Shown here: positions 25,632-37,440 of the stretch, piece after piece
How positions within the stretch are numbered: position 1 is the first letter of the stretch
Layout of the letters: each line of letters starts with the position of its first letter
Source: Dichotomocladium elegans
Taxonomy: Eukaryota; Mucoromycota; Mucoromycetes; Mucorales; Lichtheimiaceae
DNA length: 64,000 nt
Assembly (NCBI GenBank): GCA_025716815.1
Contig: JAIXMN010000015.1
Span: 906,813 to 970,812 of the forward strand
Reading direction: 5' to 3'
The notes under the pieces: model-generated
Told to the model about the DNA's origin: nothing
What the model saw: the letters and a program-made list of their open reading frames with translations, nothing else
The model's database searches: none
Made by a program: the position numbers and the translations under genes

Positions 25632-28268
25632 CTATAGCTGACCCTTGATGTCAATCTTTTTGTATTTTTTGTAGCTTTCGTTTAGGTTTGCAAATGCCAA
25701 CTTGGTGTTTAGAGAATCGCCCGTGATATGTGACGCATTATGTTCTTCGAGAAACTTTTCCAGCTGGGGTCGGTCCTCAAACGCAAGTTCATTCGTAATA
25801 AAGTCTACGGACAAGGTTGGCCGGAAACTAGAGAAAAAAGGGGAAACCATTTGAACGGGAGGAAATGAAGATGAGATGAGTACCACACACACACACACCA
25901 CTCTTGTCAACACCATCATCGAACGTACGCTTTACAAAGAATCATCAGTGCCTGCACTCTCTCTCGTTCTACAAATTGATCCATCAGATATCCACCCATG
26001 TTAGGAGCGGAAAGATAAAGCTTAAAGAATTGATGAAAATTGGAGGTCGCCAAGGAAGAGCGAACTTTGAGCGCGTGCTGGACTGTCTCATCCTCTTGTT
26101 GCTTTGGCGTAAGCTCGGCCATGACCTGGTTGATATCTGAAGACTAGCCCATTGAGATGATTTGTTGTTGTCGCTGCTACTACTACCATGACTGCATTCC
26201 ATTCCATCCACTTTACCTGACCAGTTCCGCGTGTGCAGAAAGTACAAAATTCGGTACGCAGTGAACTCCATGACATGCCCTGGAATACCCATCTTATAGA
26301 GTTGTTTAAGCTGTGTCTGACATTGGTTGTACTCTCCCAGATCTCCTCTTTCCAATGCAATCCGTGCATGAATCTCATATACTGTTACAGTAAATTCATT
26401 CCTTATTCGTTGAACCTATAAACCGGTCAATACAAATACATGCTTTCCGACGAATTCCAATCCGACTTGCCGTCAAATCCTGTCGCATCGATTTGAACTG
26501 GTCGCAAATATATGTATAGTTCTGCTCTGCTTTCCATTTCCTCTTCAGCAGTTCCAATGTCTGTTTTAATATATGCAGAGGGCGTACAGTAGCAGGATCC
26601 GGGGCCTATTAATATCTATAAATATTTACGTTCACGGCTGCTAATTCATTCAAACATTACCGCAGTGAGCCGGAGATAGTTCTTCTCCAAAAGTTCACAC
26701 GTGCCCACTATATCCACTGCCTTCTGATTGCTGATGCTCATCGCTTCCTAAACAGGAGCCCTTGCACGCATTAGCCCGAATTCATTCCTGTGCTTATATT
26801 CCGCACGCACCAGAGATGAACTGATAGCTGGTTTTCGGGGCGACTGTTCACCTTGCTGCTGAAACCGTTTTAATCTATTCTTACGCTTTTCCTGCTCCTC
26901 AAATGTGGGTGGTGCAGATGATAATAATTCTTTCCTCTTTCTATAGCCTTTGATCAATACAACTCAAAATATACTGAAGCCCAATTCTTCATATCTACCT
27001 CTTCTTTTGGGCTCGCTTGGATACCCCGCATGCGCTATAAAGAAAAAAATCCTCCCTCTTTTCAGCTTTCTTCCTTACCGTTTCGTCGCCCTCCAATATT
27101 CGGTTTGCTATTTACCTTGGCAGATCAACCTCTTGCCAGTCGATTGTCATCAACGTGCCGGCACGATGTTTCTCAAGAATAAGATTCCGAAGTTCTGCTT
27201 CGGCTTGGTCCCTCCGTTCAGGTGGACAACTGTTGAACACCTCTTCCACATACTCTCTATCCTCATCATATCCATTAATTTTCTGCACTGGGATCGTTTT
27301 ACTGTTCGCGTCGACCCACAACAACATACTGTAACGATGGCGGCCATGACTCCGCGGATGGGGGTGGTTTATTATTGACTCCCGCTTCACTAGACGTTGT
27401 CGTCGTCGCCGGCGCGGTTTTTGGAGGACCCTCATCCTTCTTGACTTGCTCAGTAGGAGTTTTTCGTGGCGTCATCATTATCCCTTTAGGTTTCTGCTTA
27501 TCACTTGTTCCTATCAAGCTCATGTTACGAAAAATAATCCTCCACTTCCCATCATGAGCGTTTATCAACTTACCAGATTGAACAGGGATGTAGCTTGGTG
27601 CTTCGCGAGGAGGTGCTGGTTGATTCTCTGCTGGCTGACTATATTGCATACACATATTATTACACGATTTTTTTTTGCGGTCATGCTGGATTTGGCATGC
27701 TCTTCTTACTTAGCGGCTGTACGCGTTGAGTTTTCCGCAGGGTAATAGTAATTGTTATACGAGTATGACTGGGAAGCAGCTGTTGCAGAATTACCCCCAC
27801 TAGCTACGCGAGAGTTCGACTGTTGCTGCTGTTGGAGACCATACTGCGCATAATCACCGTAGCCCGCATATTGCGATTGTCCGGCGTACCCGGGTACGTG
27901 ATAAGCATAGCTATAGTCGTATTGGTAGCCTGCTTGTGAGTGATCAGGCGCTGTGGTGGTAGCAGGTGCTGCTGAACCGGTTGCCGATGAGCCTGATGGA
28001 GGATATTGATAGTAATCCTGGTAGTATCCTTGCTGATCAGGGTACTGATAATAGGGATATTGAGAATCAGCGGTCGCAGTATACCCTTGGCTGGTGTATG
28101 GCTGTTGAGGAACAGGCTGTGCTGGGTGTGGCGGTGGTTGCTGCTGGTTCCAAGGCTTGGACCTGAAGAGCGCTTAATTAGTAGCTGTGGACAGCACGCA
28201 TCGGCAAACTGCTTCTACAAACCAAGGATGGCTCTGTGCGGGATTCGAGTTATCTTGCGCCAGTTTTG
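25632..28268 (-). CDS. SAC3/GANP-domain protein, LENG8/Thp3 type
   Basis: The PCI-like SAC3 domain proteins of the LENG8/Thp3 group act in mRNA processing and export. The N-terminal third is Tyr/Gln/Pro-rich with YQYP-, [12 protein letters not shown] and polyQ-like stretches (27730-28160). A conserved box follows: ESWPPSLQ joined to [13 protein letters not shown] and [15 protein letters not shown], equivalent to the LENG8 WP..L..YV..CF block. Next is a basic linker ([24 protein letters not shown]). The SAC3 part contains [58 protein letters not shown] and [25 protein letters not shown]. It ends KKIDIKGQL at 25632. The first exon, upstream of the acceptor at 28268, is not resolved. TTI1 lies divergently about 300 bp away. 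Confidence 0.82.
25875..25898. repeat. CA microsatellite in SAC3-gene intron
   Basis: An (AC)n run beside an exon border of the LENG8-like gene. Confidence 0.6.
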
Positions 28269-28579
28269 CTAAATTAAACTATAAGTATCGATTTTTTCGT
28301 GGCCGTTTTGAGTCTACTCAGAGCGATCGTCTGAGAGTAAGGCTAATAATAAAGTCTTTTTCCCAGAAGGCTTACAGAAAGGGGAGGGGAAGAAGAAAAT
28401 CCAGGCGTCAAATGGTACGTCGTGACTGAACGTATTTGCAGGCTTGCAATGAATAAGCGGAGTTTCCTCCTTCACCCGTACCATAATCCTCGCTTGCTGG
28501 GAGCCACGGCTTTGTTCGCTTTTACACGCCAAATTCTTCGAGTGCTACCAATTTGGGAAGTGATGCGCCATAAATAAAG
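28269..28579. promoter_or_regulatory. Probable shared promoter region, LENG8-like and TTI1
   Basis: A head-to-head gap of about 310 bp between the first resolved exon of the SAC3-domain gene and the TTI1 start. It must also contain the unresolved first exon of the former. No clear TATA box is seen. Confidence 0.4.
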
Positions 28580-31500
28580 ATGGATACCTCTTCGTCTCGC
28601 CTCGTGTTTGATAAACTCCTACCCATACGGACCACGCTTTTCAACAAAGACCCGATCAACTCACGCCAAGAAAGTGCGCAAGTCAACGATAAGTTATGTG
28701 ATTTGCTCGCGATTCTGGAATGTACCGCCGACATGGAAGTTTGCAGCACTGAGCTTTACCGGTTCATGACAGACATGCTTGTGTCAGCCCTGCTGCGGAT
28801 CAAAAAATCAAGCGATCGCTATGATAATGTTGTTGAAGCATGGCTAAAGTGCATGCGAGTCCTCGTTGCATATCCTCAATGGCAACTTGGGGCCGCAACG
28901 GGACCGCTCTTTCAGCAACTTTTGATAGTCTTTTCTAACATGATTGCTCCGTCGGCTGCGGGCACTTTTGCAGCAACAACAACAACAGCAGCAGCAGCAG
29001 CAGCAGCAGGAGCAGGAAGAGGAGACGGCACATCCAGTCGACCTGTTCCTGAAGAAATTCAGCATTTAGCCATTGGATGCATTGCTGCGATACTTCCCAG
29101 GACAGACCGAAACACAGAGTATGATATATTGAGAAACGTCAACCTCGTAGTTGCTCTCCGCGACCTTCGGTTCCGGCCCCAGGTCAGCTATTGTCTGGCG
29201 GTCTTGCTGGAAGTGGCATTGAAAGCCGACCTCCTACAGCTGCGGATCGATGCAATGAGCACGCTCTCGCGACTTTTGCTTGATAATTTGGAAGAGAAAG
29301 ACATTATTGCTACGGCTCTTCCGCGGATCGTGTCTACTCTATGTCGAATTGTGGATCAGAAGAAAGAAAAAGAGAACCATCGCATCATTGTTGCCGCACT
29401 GACCCTTTTAGGTGACGTGATTGTCGCTGTTCTCCAGGATCGCGAGACACCTGATTACATCATCCCCAATGTGACCACATTCAAGGACTTTGCTCATGTC
29501 GGTATTGCCAAACGTCAGACGAGCGAAGACAGCAGAGAGGAGGAGGATGGACGGGCGCGGACACGGACTTGGTACACCACAACAAAGGATCGGATCAAGG
29601 AAAATCTTGACCGGATCTTGATGGCTCAGAGCCACCAGGAATGGCGAGCTCGTCTTGCGTTTGTTCGGCTTGCGAGTAAACTGCTGATTCACTGTGTACG
29701 GACTCTCGACAACTGCGTCCCCAACCTTCTGAAAACACTGATACTGCATATTGACGACGAGTATCGGGAAGTGGCGAACGAATGCAAGTTGGAACTGCAG
29801 ATCATTATGAATAGTCAGTCTCTCGACCAACTCCTTATACCAACCTTAAAGACAAGCCTATATGCGGCATTAGCGGGGCTGCCGGGATGTCTCATTTCTG
29901 GTGACGAATGTGAAAAGGATCAGGCGATGGTGCTCATAACGGGCTATGTTCTTGTCCTGGGTCGACAAGCCGAGAATGTACTCAACACAGCAATCAGTCG
30001 ACACTCAGACGCATGGATTGTGGCTCTGGAAATTGACGAAAATGGCATGAATGTTCTCGAGGAAACACAGCAGAGCAGCAACAAATATGCGTCTGATCTT
30101 CATGACGATGGAATAAGCCCCGTTGTCGTATACCCCAGAATCCGCTTCAAGCACTTTGTATCAGACAGAACTGCAGACCATGCTACGAGGATGTTTAACA
30201 TTATTGGACGTAATTGCGATTTGAATTATTGGATCAATCATTTCAAAGGCTGCTTCCAGCAAGAGGACTGGAAACCTCAAGCAGCTTACGTGATACACTC
30301 GCTACTATCGGGTGCGAACAGTGCGGAAACCGCAAACGATGATTGGTGGAAGGCAAAACCAGAATCAGATGACGATGAGTTGTCAAAAGAGCACCTCAAG
30401 GCGGTTGCTTTGCAAACCCTGCATGATATCGTAGAGTTGGTGATTGATCCTGTCTCTGAGTCAGAATCGACGAACAGAGCTCTTGTCCCTGGTGGCCGAG
30501 CGGATGCGGCATTTAGCTCACCGAAGATGGAAACTCCGCAAGTACTCTCTGTTTGCTTCAGTCTTCAGACCATCGGTTTAATCGCCGTTATTCTCGAGAG
30601 AAAGTACATGCAGGATGAGCTGATTACCTTGCTTTATCCGCTACTGGCCCACCTCGGGTCGCCGAACATTTACATTCACAGCTACGCTCTGATCACTCTT
30701 GATGTGATTGCGCTGATCTGTGGGCTCCAGAGTGCCAAGCAACTCGCACTTGAAAATACCGACTATGTGATCAATATGGTGACACAGAGAATGACAACCC
30801 TGGCGGACAATTTGCAAGGTCCCTTGGTGCTCAAAGCAATGATTCGGATTGGCGGTCTGCCCATGGTGGATTATCTTGGTGATACAGTGGAAGAAATTTT
30901 TGACGCGCTTGATCGGTTCCATATGAACGACTGGATGTGTGCACAGCTCTGCAGTGTGCTGACGGAAATTCTGCTTGTCCATCACCAGAAATATGCACTT
31001 TTAAGCGATAGTGAATATGTCGAGATTTCACAGAAGACAGCGGGAGATGGCGAAAAGAGGGATGTTGCTGCTGCTGAGGATAATCATGTTTCCAAAGAAA
31101 TTGAAGAGTTTATTGCAAAACGTCGGCAAAGACAGGAGGAGGAGGAGGAACCAAAGGAGGCTGCAACAGCGGATGAAATACGACGGTATTTTATGGATCG
31201 ACAGGAGCAAAAAGATCAGCCGGAGGGCACTCAAGAACCTGGATCGACTGATGAGACCCCAGAGCCGCTCACTAAAGCACAGCAAATGACAATGGACATC
31301 ATGCAGAAGGCATATCACTTCCTGACGGCGCCCTCACCGTACCTTCGTACAGAGATTCTTGGACTTCTTGGCATGGGTGCCATTGTCATGAAAGACCGGC
31401 CCGAAAAACTCGCACCACTCGTTGCCACGATATGGCCATCAATTATGAGCAGGTTATCAGAAAAGGATGCAAACCACACGGTGATCCAAGCAATTGTATG

Positions 31501-31978
31501 CGTGGGCCGGCTTGCTGAATGCCTTGATGACTATATGTCAAGAAAATTTGTGGATGATGCGTGGCCAAAACTCAAGATGCGGCTGCGGCTTCAAAACGGT
31601 GGTGACGGCGGCAATGCACATTACTATTCACCCTTTTCATATGAATTCAAACTTCACTGTGCGATTCTGCGGACGATCAAAACCTGTATCGATCATGTGC
31701 ATCTTCCAGCCGCAAAGGTACCAGAAATTGCTGAATCGACAAAGCGCTTCTTGAGCGAACGACTACACCCAGACCTGCAGGAGAGCGCGATCGGGGTGTT
31801 CCAGGCTCTTGGTCGGCGACAGGCCGATGTGGTCTGGTTGTGCTTGGTATCGCTTCTAGGCGACAGAGCCTATGTCAAGGAGGATGAGCGGGTGTTTGTA
31901 GTGCCGGAATGGATGCGCAGCAATGATAAATATTTAGTGAGGAATGCACGACGCTTGTTGAGTGAAATTGGATCATAA
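28580..31978 (+). CDS. TTI1: TELO2-interacting protein 1 homologue
   Basis: Single exon, 1132 residues; human TTI1 is about 1089. TTI1 is the HEAT-repeat scaffold of the TTT (TEL2-TTI1-TTI2) complex, which stabilises PIKK kinases such as TOR, ATM and ATR with Hsp90. Family blocks are present: LRFRPQVSYCLAVLLEVAL, EWRARLAFVRLASKLL, VLSVCFSLQTIGLIAVIL, FLTAPSPYLRTEILGLLGMG, and the C-terminal FSYEFKLHCAILRTIKTCI. Two low-complexity insertions stand out: a GCA-repeat Ala run at about residues 130-150 and a Glu/Gln-rich acidic segment at about 850-900 in a loop between HEAT repeats. The start Met lies 20 nt after a run of A/T and is the first in frame. Intact throughout. Confidence 0.9.
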   Translation: MDTSSSRLVFDKLLPIRTTLFNKDPINSRQESAQVNDKLCDLLAILECTADMEVCSTELYRFMTDMLVSALLRIKKSSDRYDNVVEAWLKCMRVLVAYPQWQLGAATGPLFQQLLIVFSNMIAPSAAGTFAATTTTAAAAAAAGAGRGDGTSSRPVPEEIQHLAIGCIAAILPRTDRNTEYDILRNVNLVVALRDLRFRPQVSYCLAVLLEVALKADLLQLRIDAMSTLSRLLLDNLEEKDIIATALPRIVSTLCRIVDQKKEKENHRIIVAALTLLGDVIVAVLQDRETPDYIIPNVTTFKDFAHVGIAKRQTSEDSREEEDGRARTRTWYTTTKDRIKENLDRILMAQSHQEWRARLAFVRLASKLLIHCVRTLDNCVPNLLKTLILHIDDEYREVANECKLELQIIMNSQSLDQLLIPTLKTSLYAALAGLPGCLISGDECEKDQAMVLITGYVLVLGRQAENVLNTAISRHSDAWIVALEIDENGMNVLEETQQSSNKYASDLHDDGISPVVVYPRIRFKHFVSDRTADHATRMFNIIGRNCDLNYWINHFKGCFQQEDWKPQAAYVIHSLLSGANSAETANDDWWKAKPESDDDELSKEHLKAVALQTLHDIVELVIDPVSESESTNRALVPGGRADAAFSSPKMETPQVLSVCFSLQTIGLIAVILERKYMQDELITLLYPLLAHLGSPNIYIHSYALITLDVIALICGLQSAKQLALENTDYVINMVTQRMTTLADNLQGPLVLKAMIRIGGLPMVDYLGDTVEEIFDALDRFHMNDWMCAQLCSVLTEILLVHHQKYALLSDSEYVEISQKTAGDGEKRDVAAAEDNHVSKEIEEFIAKRRQRQEEEEEPKEAATADEIRRYFMDRQEQKDQPEGTQEPGSTDETPEPLTKAQQMTMDIMQKAYHFLTAPSPYLRTEILGLLGMGAIVMKDRPEKLAPLVATIWPSIMSRLSEKDANHTVIQAIVCVGRLAECLDDYMSRKFVDDAWPKLKMRLRLQNGGDGGNAHYYSPFSYEFKLHCAILRTIKTCIDHVHLPAAKVPEIAESTKRFLSERLHPDLQESAIGVFQALGRRQADVVWLCLVSLLGDRAYVKEDERVFVVPEWMRSNDKYLVRNARRLLSEIGS

Positions 31979-32130
31979 CATAATCATCCTGCTCTACACT
32001 CGAATGTAAATACGGTCTGTAACGAAATAGAAGGGGGACCCAAAAAAGCGCAGTAGCTATTTTAAAGAGATGAATACCCCAGGTCTACTTTGCAATAACG
32101 ATTTTTTCCCTTTTATTCTTTTGTTGCGAA

Positions 32131-33714
32131 ATGCTGTTTTGTCAACGGTGCGGCGAACCAAGTGGTTCAGAAAAATGTATCAAATGCGCAAAGAGCATCC
32201 AAGGTATTGATCGATGGTCATCCCCAACCTTTTGATAAGACTGAGCTTTTGGCAGGAAAAACCCTCCGAATAACAGCCCCCCAGGACACAAGCGGTTCTA
32301 CATTGCTTGCTGATCGGTGGAAAAAGAGGTATCTCTCAAGGTTTAGTCCTGATTCCATGGCTTGTGAAAAGTCGTTGTTGGCATTAAAAGGAAAATCGAA
32401 CGCCTCTAGCTACATGGAAAGCGTGGTTGGATTGGATGCCCTGGTTTTATCCGATACCGGGGAGAGTAATAATAAGACGCTTCGACCCTCCAGCAGCACG
32501 CCTGTCGTGTGCTCGCAGTCGCCCAACAAGCACAAACGAGCGCGACCACCTGCTGCGTTGGTATCGTCGTTTTTTGAGAGCAAAAAGAAGGTCGGGCCGT
32601 TGCCGACGCCGGTCCAGACATCGTTGTCGACGACGAAGACAACGAATGATCGAGGGACCTGTGCTGAATGCAACACCCGTTTAGGTGGCAAGACTGTGCG
32701 CTTACCAAACACCCAAACGCGATACCATTGGAAATGCCTCACATGCGCGCAATGTCGTGAGCCTTTTCAAGCCACATCGTTTCACGCCGATACGGCTGGT
32801 AACATATACCACCCTAAGGTTTAATATCAAATGCCGAGAGAATGAGCGAGGTCCCGGGGAAAAAGAGAGAGAGGTGTCAGGCACTTTTTTGACCCATAAT
32901 ATATGCATTTTCAATCTAGTGCTACTCATCGCTCCGGATGGATCACACCAAAGCGTGTGGGCGCTGTTCATCGGATATTCGTGGAGGATATCTTTTGATT
33001 CGTGATGTTCCTCTTCATCCACAGGTAAATGAAGGCAAAAGATGAGAAAGTGGATGTCACACTGAGGTTGGTTTCAAATCAATCGTACAGTGTTTCCGAT
33101 GCACTTCTTGTAAAAAACTACTCAGGCCTTCCACGCTGTACATCGACACAGCTACGTCGGCCTACTGCCAGCCGTGCGGTAAAGCGGCGTCCGCCACTAC
33201 CGCCCTGGGATACACCAAAATTGTGCCCCAGCTCCATGTGCCTCGCTTCCCAATGACCGCGTCAGCATCCACATCCATAATCGATACAGCAGCATCCGAT
33301 CAAGTCAAGCCGTCGTCGCTCATGAGCCGACGTATCACTCCTCTCCCTCCATTTGGTGTGCGTAGAGTATGCGCCGGCTGCAATGAATCCATCGTCTCGG
33401 TCCACGAAGAGAAACCGGGACCCCGCGCAACACGATGGCACACCAAGTGTCTTCGTTGCCGGGGCTGTGCCAAAATGCTAGACTCTGCAGCGGTCGCACA
33501 TGAAAACGCCACGACCGGCGGTCTTGACCCATGGTGCCGGTTATGTCTGGTACGTAATAATTTCTCTATGTACACAAAACCCATGGTGTCTCCATCATGA
33601 GGATGAGCTTACTCCATGTATATATTATATATATAGCTCGCCAAGAACAAGCCGCAACAATCTCAAAGAACATCAACTGCGACTCAGATGCCAGTACGAG
33701 CAACATCCTCCTAG
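32131..33714 (+). CDS. Protein with three LIM domains and an N-terminal Cys4 knuckle
   Basis: Five exons in one frame: 32131-32203, 32256-32818, 32920-33024, 33091-33549, 33637-33714; 425 residues. The N-terminus MLFCQRCGEPSGSEKCIKC is a CxxC-CxxC zinc-knuckle-like start. After a Ser-rich, unstructured stretch come LIM1 (CAEC, HWKC, CAQC, then CYSSLRMDH), LIM2 (CGRC, HPQC, CTSC, CQPC) and LIM3 (CAGC, HTKC, CRGC, CRLC). All zinc ligands expected for each double finger are present. LIM arrays of this kind in fungi serve in cytoskeleton or polarity complexes (paxillin-like), but no other domain fixes the role. LIM domains are interrupted by introns, which is why single-frame reading shows only pieces. 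The first intron (51 nt) is inferred from phase. Confidence 0.85.
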
Positions 33715-33761
33715 TGATCAAAGGAAGACGTCGCGATATGTTTTCCTTGCGTCGGCAGATA

Positions 33762-33782
33762 GATAGATAGATAGATAGATAG
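33762..33782. repeat. GATA tetranucleotide microsatellite
   Basis: About five perfect copies of gata/atag between the stop codons of the converging LIM and G3BP-like genes. A simple repeat. Confidence 0.85.
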
Positions 33783-33871
33783 GTAGCCAAGTCCTCGCTC
33801 CACAATAAAACAAATAGAGAGAGAAATACACAAACTTTTTTTATTATCATGAATTAAGATCTTTTCCTATA

Positions 33872-35409
33872 TCATTTGTGCGCGCTTCCACTGCCGCTGC
33901 CGCCGCCACCACCACCACGCGGCTTTCCTCCTCGTGATGCACCACCACCACGCCTGTTGGGGCCGAATCGACGTTCACCAAAGGGCTCTCCTCTTCCTCC
34001 TCCGCTATGATAGGGCCGAGGTGGTCTGCTTGTCGCCGGCCGTCGCTCCTCGATAAGCACAGTTACTTCGCCTACATCCACGCGCCGTTGTTCAAGCGCC
34101 TTTTGACAAGACTCGGGGGTTGTGAAGGTGAGGAACGCTGTCGTCCTGTTGTTATGGATTGTCACCGATTTGACCTCGCCAACTGCAGCCGTGAAAGCTT
34201 CCTTGATCTGTTCATTTGTCAAGTTTTTGACGTTTTTCAAGAAAACGTCGGTTTGCTCCTCTAAAAAAAAATTAAAGAATAACCACCCGCCATCTTAATA
34301 CCTTTCTCTAGCTTTGTTCGTTGCACAACTAACCCTTTGGTACTGCCTCACGCGGACTTGAACTTTGTTGTTGTTCCTTGCTCGATGTAGGTTTACTATC
34401 GGCATTCTGAGAGTCCGATTTGGATTCGGTTATAGGTGATTCAGGCAAAGGTGGGCTAGTCGATTTTCTTTTTGTGTCTGAACCGGCAGCGACGATGGAC
34501 CATGTCTTTGGCGCTTTTGGCTTTTCTTCGGTGGCTGTCGCAACGTCTGTTTCGTCTTGCTCGTCCTTTTCTTCATCCACCGGCAGGGCTGCTGCTGCTG
34601 CTGTTGCTTCGTCATCCTTCCTGCCAGATTCCGTGTCAAGATTCGACACTGCAGGCATGGCGGCGGCAGCGGCAGCGGCATTCGTATCCAAAGAAAAAGA
34701 AGAAGGCGACTTGATGTGTGGATCTGAGGTAGCTACAGGCGTTGTGGTATCCGGCAGAGGTGCATCCTGTTTTACTTGCGCATGCGGTTGATTTGTCTTT
34801 TCGTCCGTCAGCTGATCTTCTTTCAGGAACCGAAGGATATCCGTGAGCACATAGAAGCCGTTTGGCTGGGTGGCTAAAAAGAAGGTCTGGCTGAACCGGC
34901 GGACACCTATGCTCGAATTGGCCATATCACCCAAGACTTGCACGAGAATGCCATTGTTGGCTGATTGCACACTGTCAACTGAATCTAGACGGACTCGGGT
35001 GCTCTCCAATGGTGTTTCCTCAAGACATCTCCGAATGGCCTGGAATGGGATTGCTCCATATTCAGCAACGGGCTTCTTTGATCCTTCCATTCCCGTTTTC
35101 CCTTCATTTCATCGGACCAACTTGCCCTCTCTCCCCCTCAAAAAAAAAACAGGTCGATCCATTTACCTCTCCTCCTTGAGCGGTTACCGGATCCTCCGCA
35201 TCATTGCCGCGCACCATGATCGAATCATGCGAATAGAAGGCGTGGATATCATTGGGGTTATTACTAAGGTAGGTATAGTACTCATGTACAAATAGAAGGC
35301 CAACGTCCCTGAAGCTGAGGTCTGTGTCAGTAGAAGACTTGGAAGGGTTCTCGGCAACGGCGTTCGTAATGGGGTTGGTCTGAGGGAGATGATTCATAGT
35401 AGCGGTCAT
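33872..35409 (-). CDS. G3BP-like protein (NTF2 domain plus RRM and RGG tail)
   Basis: G3BP/Nxt3-type proteins bind RNA, regulate Ubp3-type deubiquitination in yeasts and assemble stress granules. The NTF2-like domain begins after Met at 35409 (MTATMNHLPQ): DVGLLFVHEYYTYLSNNP, DIHAFYSHDSIMVRGND, VAEYGAIPFQAIRRCLEE, FSQTFFLATQPNGFYVLTDI. A Thr/Ala/Glu/Ser-rich acidic linker with Ala runs follows (34350-34800). The RRM lies at 33980-34240 (LKNVKNLTNEQIKEAFTAAV, AFLTFTTPESCQKAL), then an Arg/Gly-rich tail (GGGRGEPFGERRFGPNRRGG) ends at 33872. Domain order NTF2, acidic linker, RRM, RGG is exactly that of G3BP. At least three exons. An upstream in-frame stretch to 35538 lacks NTF2 homology. Confidence 0.9.
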
Positions 35410-36146
35410 GTTGCTAGTATGCAAAATCTGTTCATGGAGAGTCTCATTTAATACATATTCTTGCTGGAAAATAAAGTGGATGACTTGTGAATACTTGTAA
35501 AAGCTTACAGTGGAAAAAGGTGCAGTGGGATACTGCAAACGTAAGAAAGCTTCGGACGCGCTGCGCGACTGGAGTCACCTGCCTCCTCCCCCAACCTCAG
35601 CCAAAGTCGCAGAGCCTCTTTTGCGGTTGCTAAATTTTCTTTTTTTCCCCCACTCCCCCCCTTTGGTGCACCCTTTGCAAGATGATAAGCTTTCTATCAC
35701 TTTTCAGGTCCCTGCAGCAAGAATATACATTAGCATGACTCTAGTAACCTCTCCAGAAGCCGTTCAGAACGCTGTAGTTTGTAATGGTTACGAACATTAG
35801 CTATTCGGCACTGCCGTTCAGTTCTTCTTATTCTAGCCAGCGCTAAGAACTCCAAATAAAATGTCGCACAAAAATATTACCAACGTCGCATGGATAAAGA
35901 AGGCCGTTAGTCAACATGAAAATGTCAGCACCCGTCTTACTCTTTAACTTACCCCGAAGGTAGCTAGGTGTACCAATAATACGGTAACAATAGCGGAAGA
36001 GGCAGGAAAGGAAGGATCCGGGGCTGCTGACCATCGACAGCGGATGCGACGGCGGAAGGGTTGGAGGAGGGAACGAGGAGGGACGATGGCCGACCAACGG
36101 CAACATCAGCGGCAGAAGCATCAGGAGAAGCGACGGAAGAAGGCGG

Positions 36147-37440
36147 CGAAGACAAAAGCGCCTCGACCAAGCCCTGGCGGGAGACCTGCGCGGGTGCAGC
36201 CAAACCACGGTCCGACCAATAGCCTATATCCTCTTCTCTCGAGGCACTTGAATTAGGCTGATATCGCTATCTACAGAGGATACGGAATACTAGAATATTG
36301 CAGAATGGATCAAGGGTAACCTATTGCCTTTTACAGTACTCTGCTCTTGACAAATGACCAAAACTGCACAATCAGATTGAGTTCAGGCGAGTACGGTGGA
36401 AAACAAGCACATCGATATCCTCTGCCTTATGGATGACCCTTCATACAGTATTCTCATGCTTATCCATCTTGTCCATTGTGGTAGCCTTAAGGAAGCTAGG
36501 ATAATGTTCATTTACAGATCCTTTGCTCGCAACTTCAGATTGACCTGTCCTCCTTCTTTTCTTGGTTGGTGGCTGCGGGAGTCTCAAGCTACCTTTAATG
36601 ATGCCAGATGCTGAAATTGCTCCCAAGTTTGTGGTTGTCTTTGCTCTTGTTTTTGGGACTGTAACAACTGCAAGAGTCCCTTTCCTGGACCATGCCATAC
36701 TGCATCTCATGTTAATATGGAAACCAGACTCATCAAAAGAACGCAGTTTCTAAACTCGATGTCGGTCATTGTCTCATTCGCGCATCCCGTCAAGGCGCTC
36801 TTGGATCTTTGCATCGTTATTCCTATCTACAAGTTGAAACCGAGCCATTCCAATGGCAAGTTGCATTCGTATTTCATAAATCGATGGAGCGTTGTTTTCG
36901 AGTCTTTAAAAGCCCTCGAATCTCTGGAGCAGTCGTTTCCATCAGCGGCTCTAGGACAGTGGATGGATTCTCATCAATGCATTCTAAAATAACGCTCTTG
37001 TGCTCTTCATTCAAGATACGCGAACAACTCCTCGCTTTAGGGTTTTTCTTAAAGATGCTGCCAGGGTCCGTTTTGTACTGTAATGCCCATTGTTAGGCTA
37101 AATGAACATGGATTCCTAGCAGCTGATGCACTCAAGACCTTCTCAACATCTGTTTGAAAAATCTGACCTTGTCTTGGTCAATGTACGCTGTGTAACTGCG
37201 CTTGATTCCCCGCTTTGAATGTCTGTATCATTTTGCTTGAGAATGTGTGTGGTAGGAAGATCCGAGTTATCCTTGTAAGATATGCTACGCAGATTTTCAA
37301 TGTGAGAACAAATGGACTGCAGAGAGTATATTTCCTCATCAACGACAGGGCCATGCCCATATTCGTAAAAAAAAATATAGGTTGCTCATTTCATAATGTA
37401 GAAGTTATAAAAAAGAAAGCGAAATCTTTCCGTGAGTGCA
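36147..37440 (-). pseudogene. Decayed Tc1/IS630-like transposase, copy 2
   Basis: Second copy of the family at 8.2 and 55.5 kb, on the minus strand and broken by several frame changes. Visible pieces are a MAWSRKGTLAVVTVPKTRAK block, GAISASGIIKGSLRLPQPP, SEVASKGSVNEHYPSFLKAT and a C-terminal SPELN region, with the second Asp segment shortened. The flank 36147-36340 is nearly identical to 55372-55545 of copy 3, so both copies share the same 3' boundary region. Homology to copy 1 extends upstream to about 37430. Not functional. Confidence 0.78.

Noticed and set aside
36062..36256. Arg/Lys-rich plus-strand frame as a nuclear protein
   Set aside because: It lies in the repeat shared with transposase copy 3 and its composition follows a purine-rich tract; no start context or domain.
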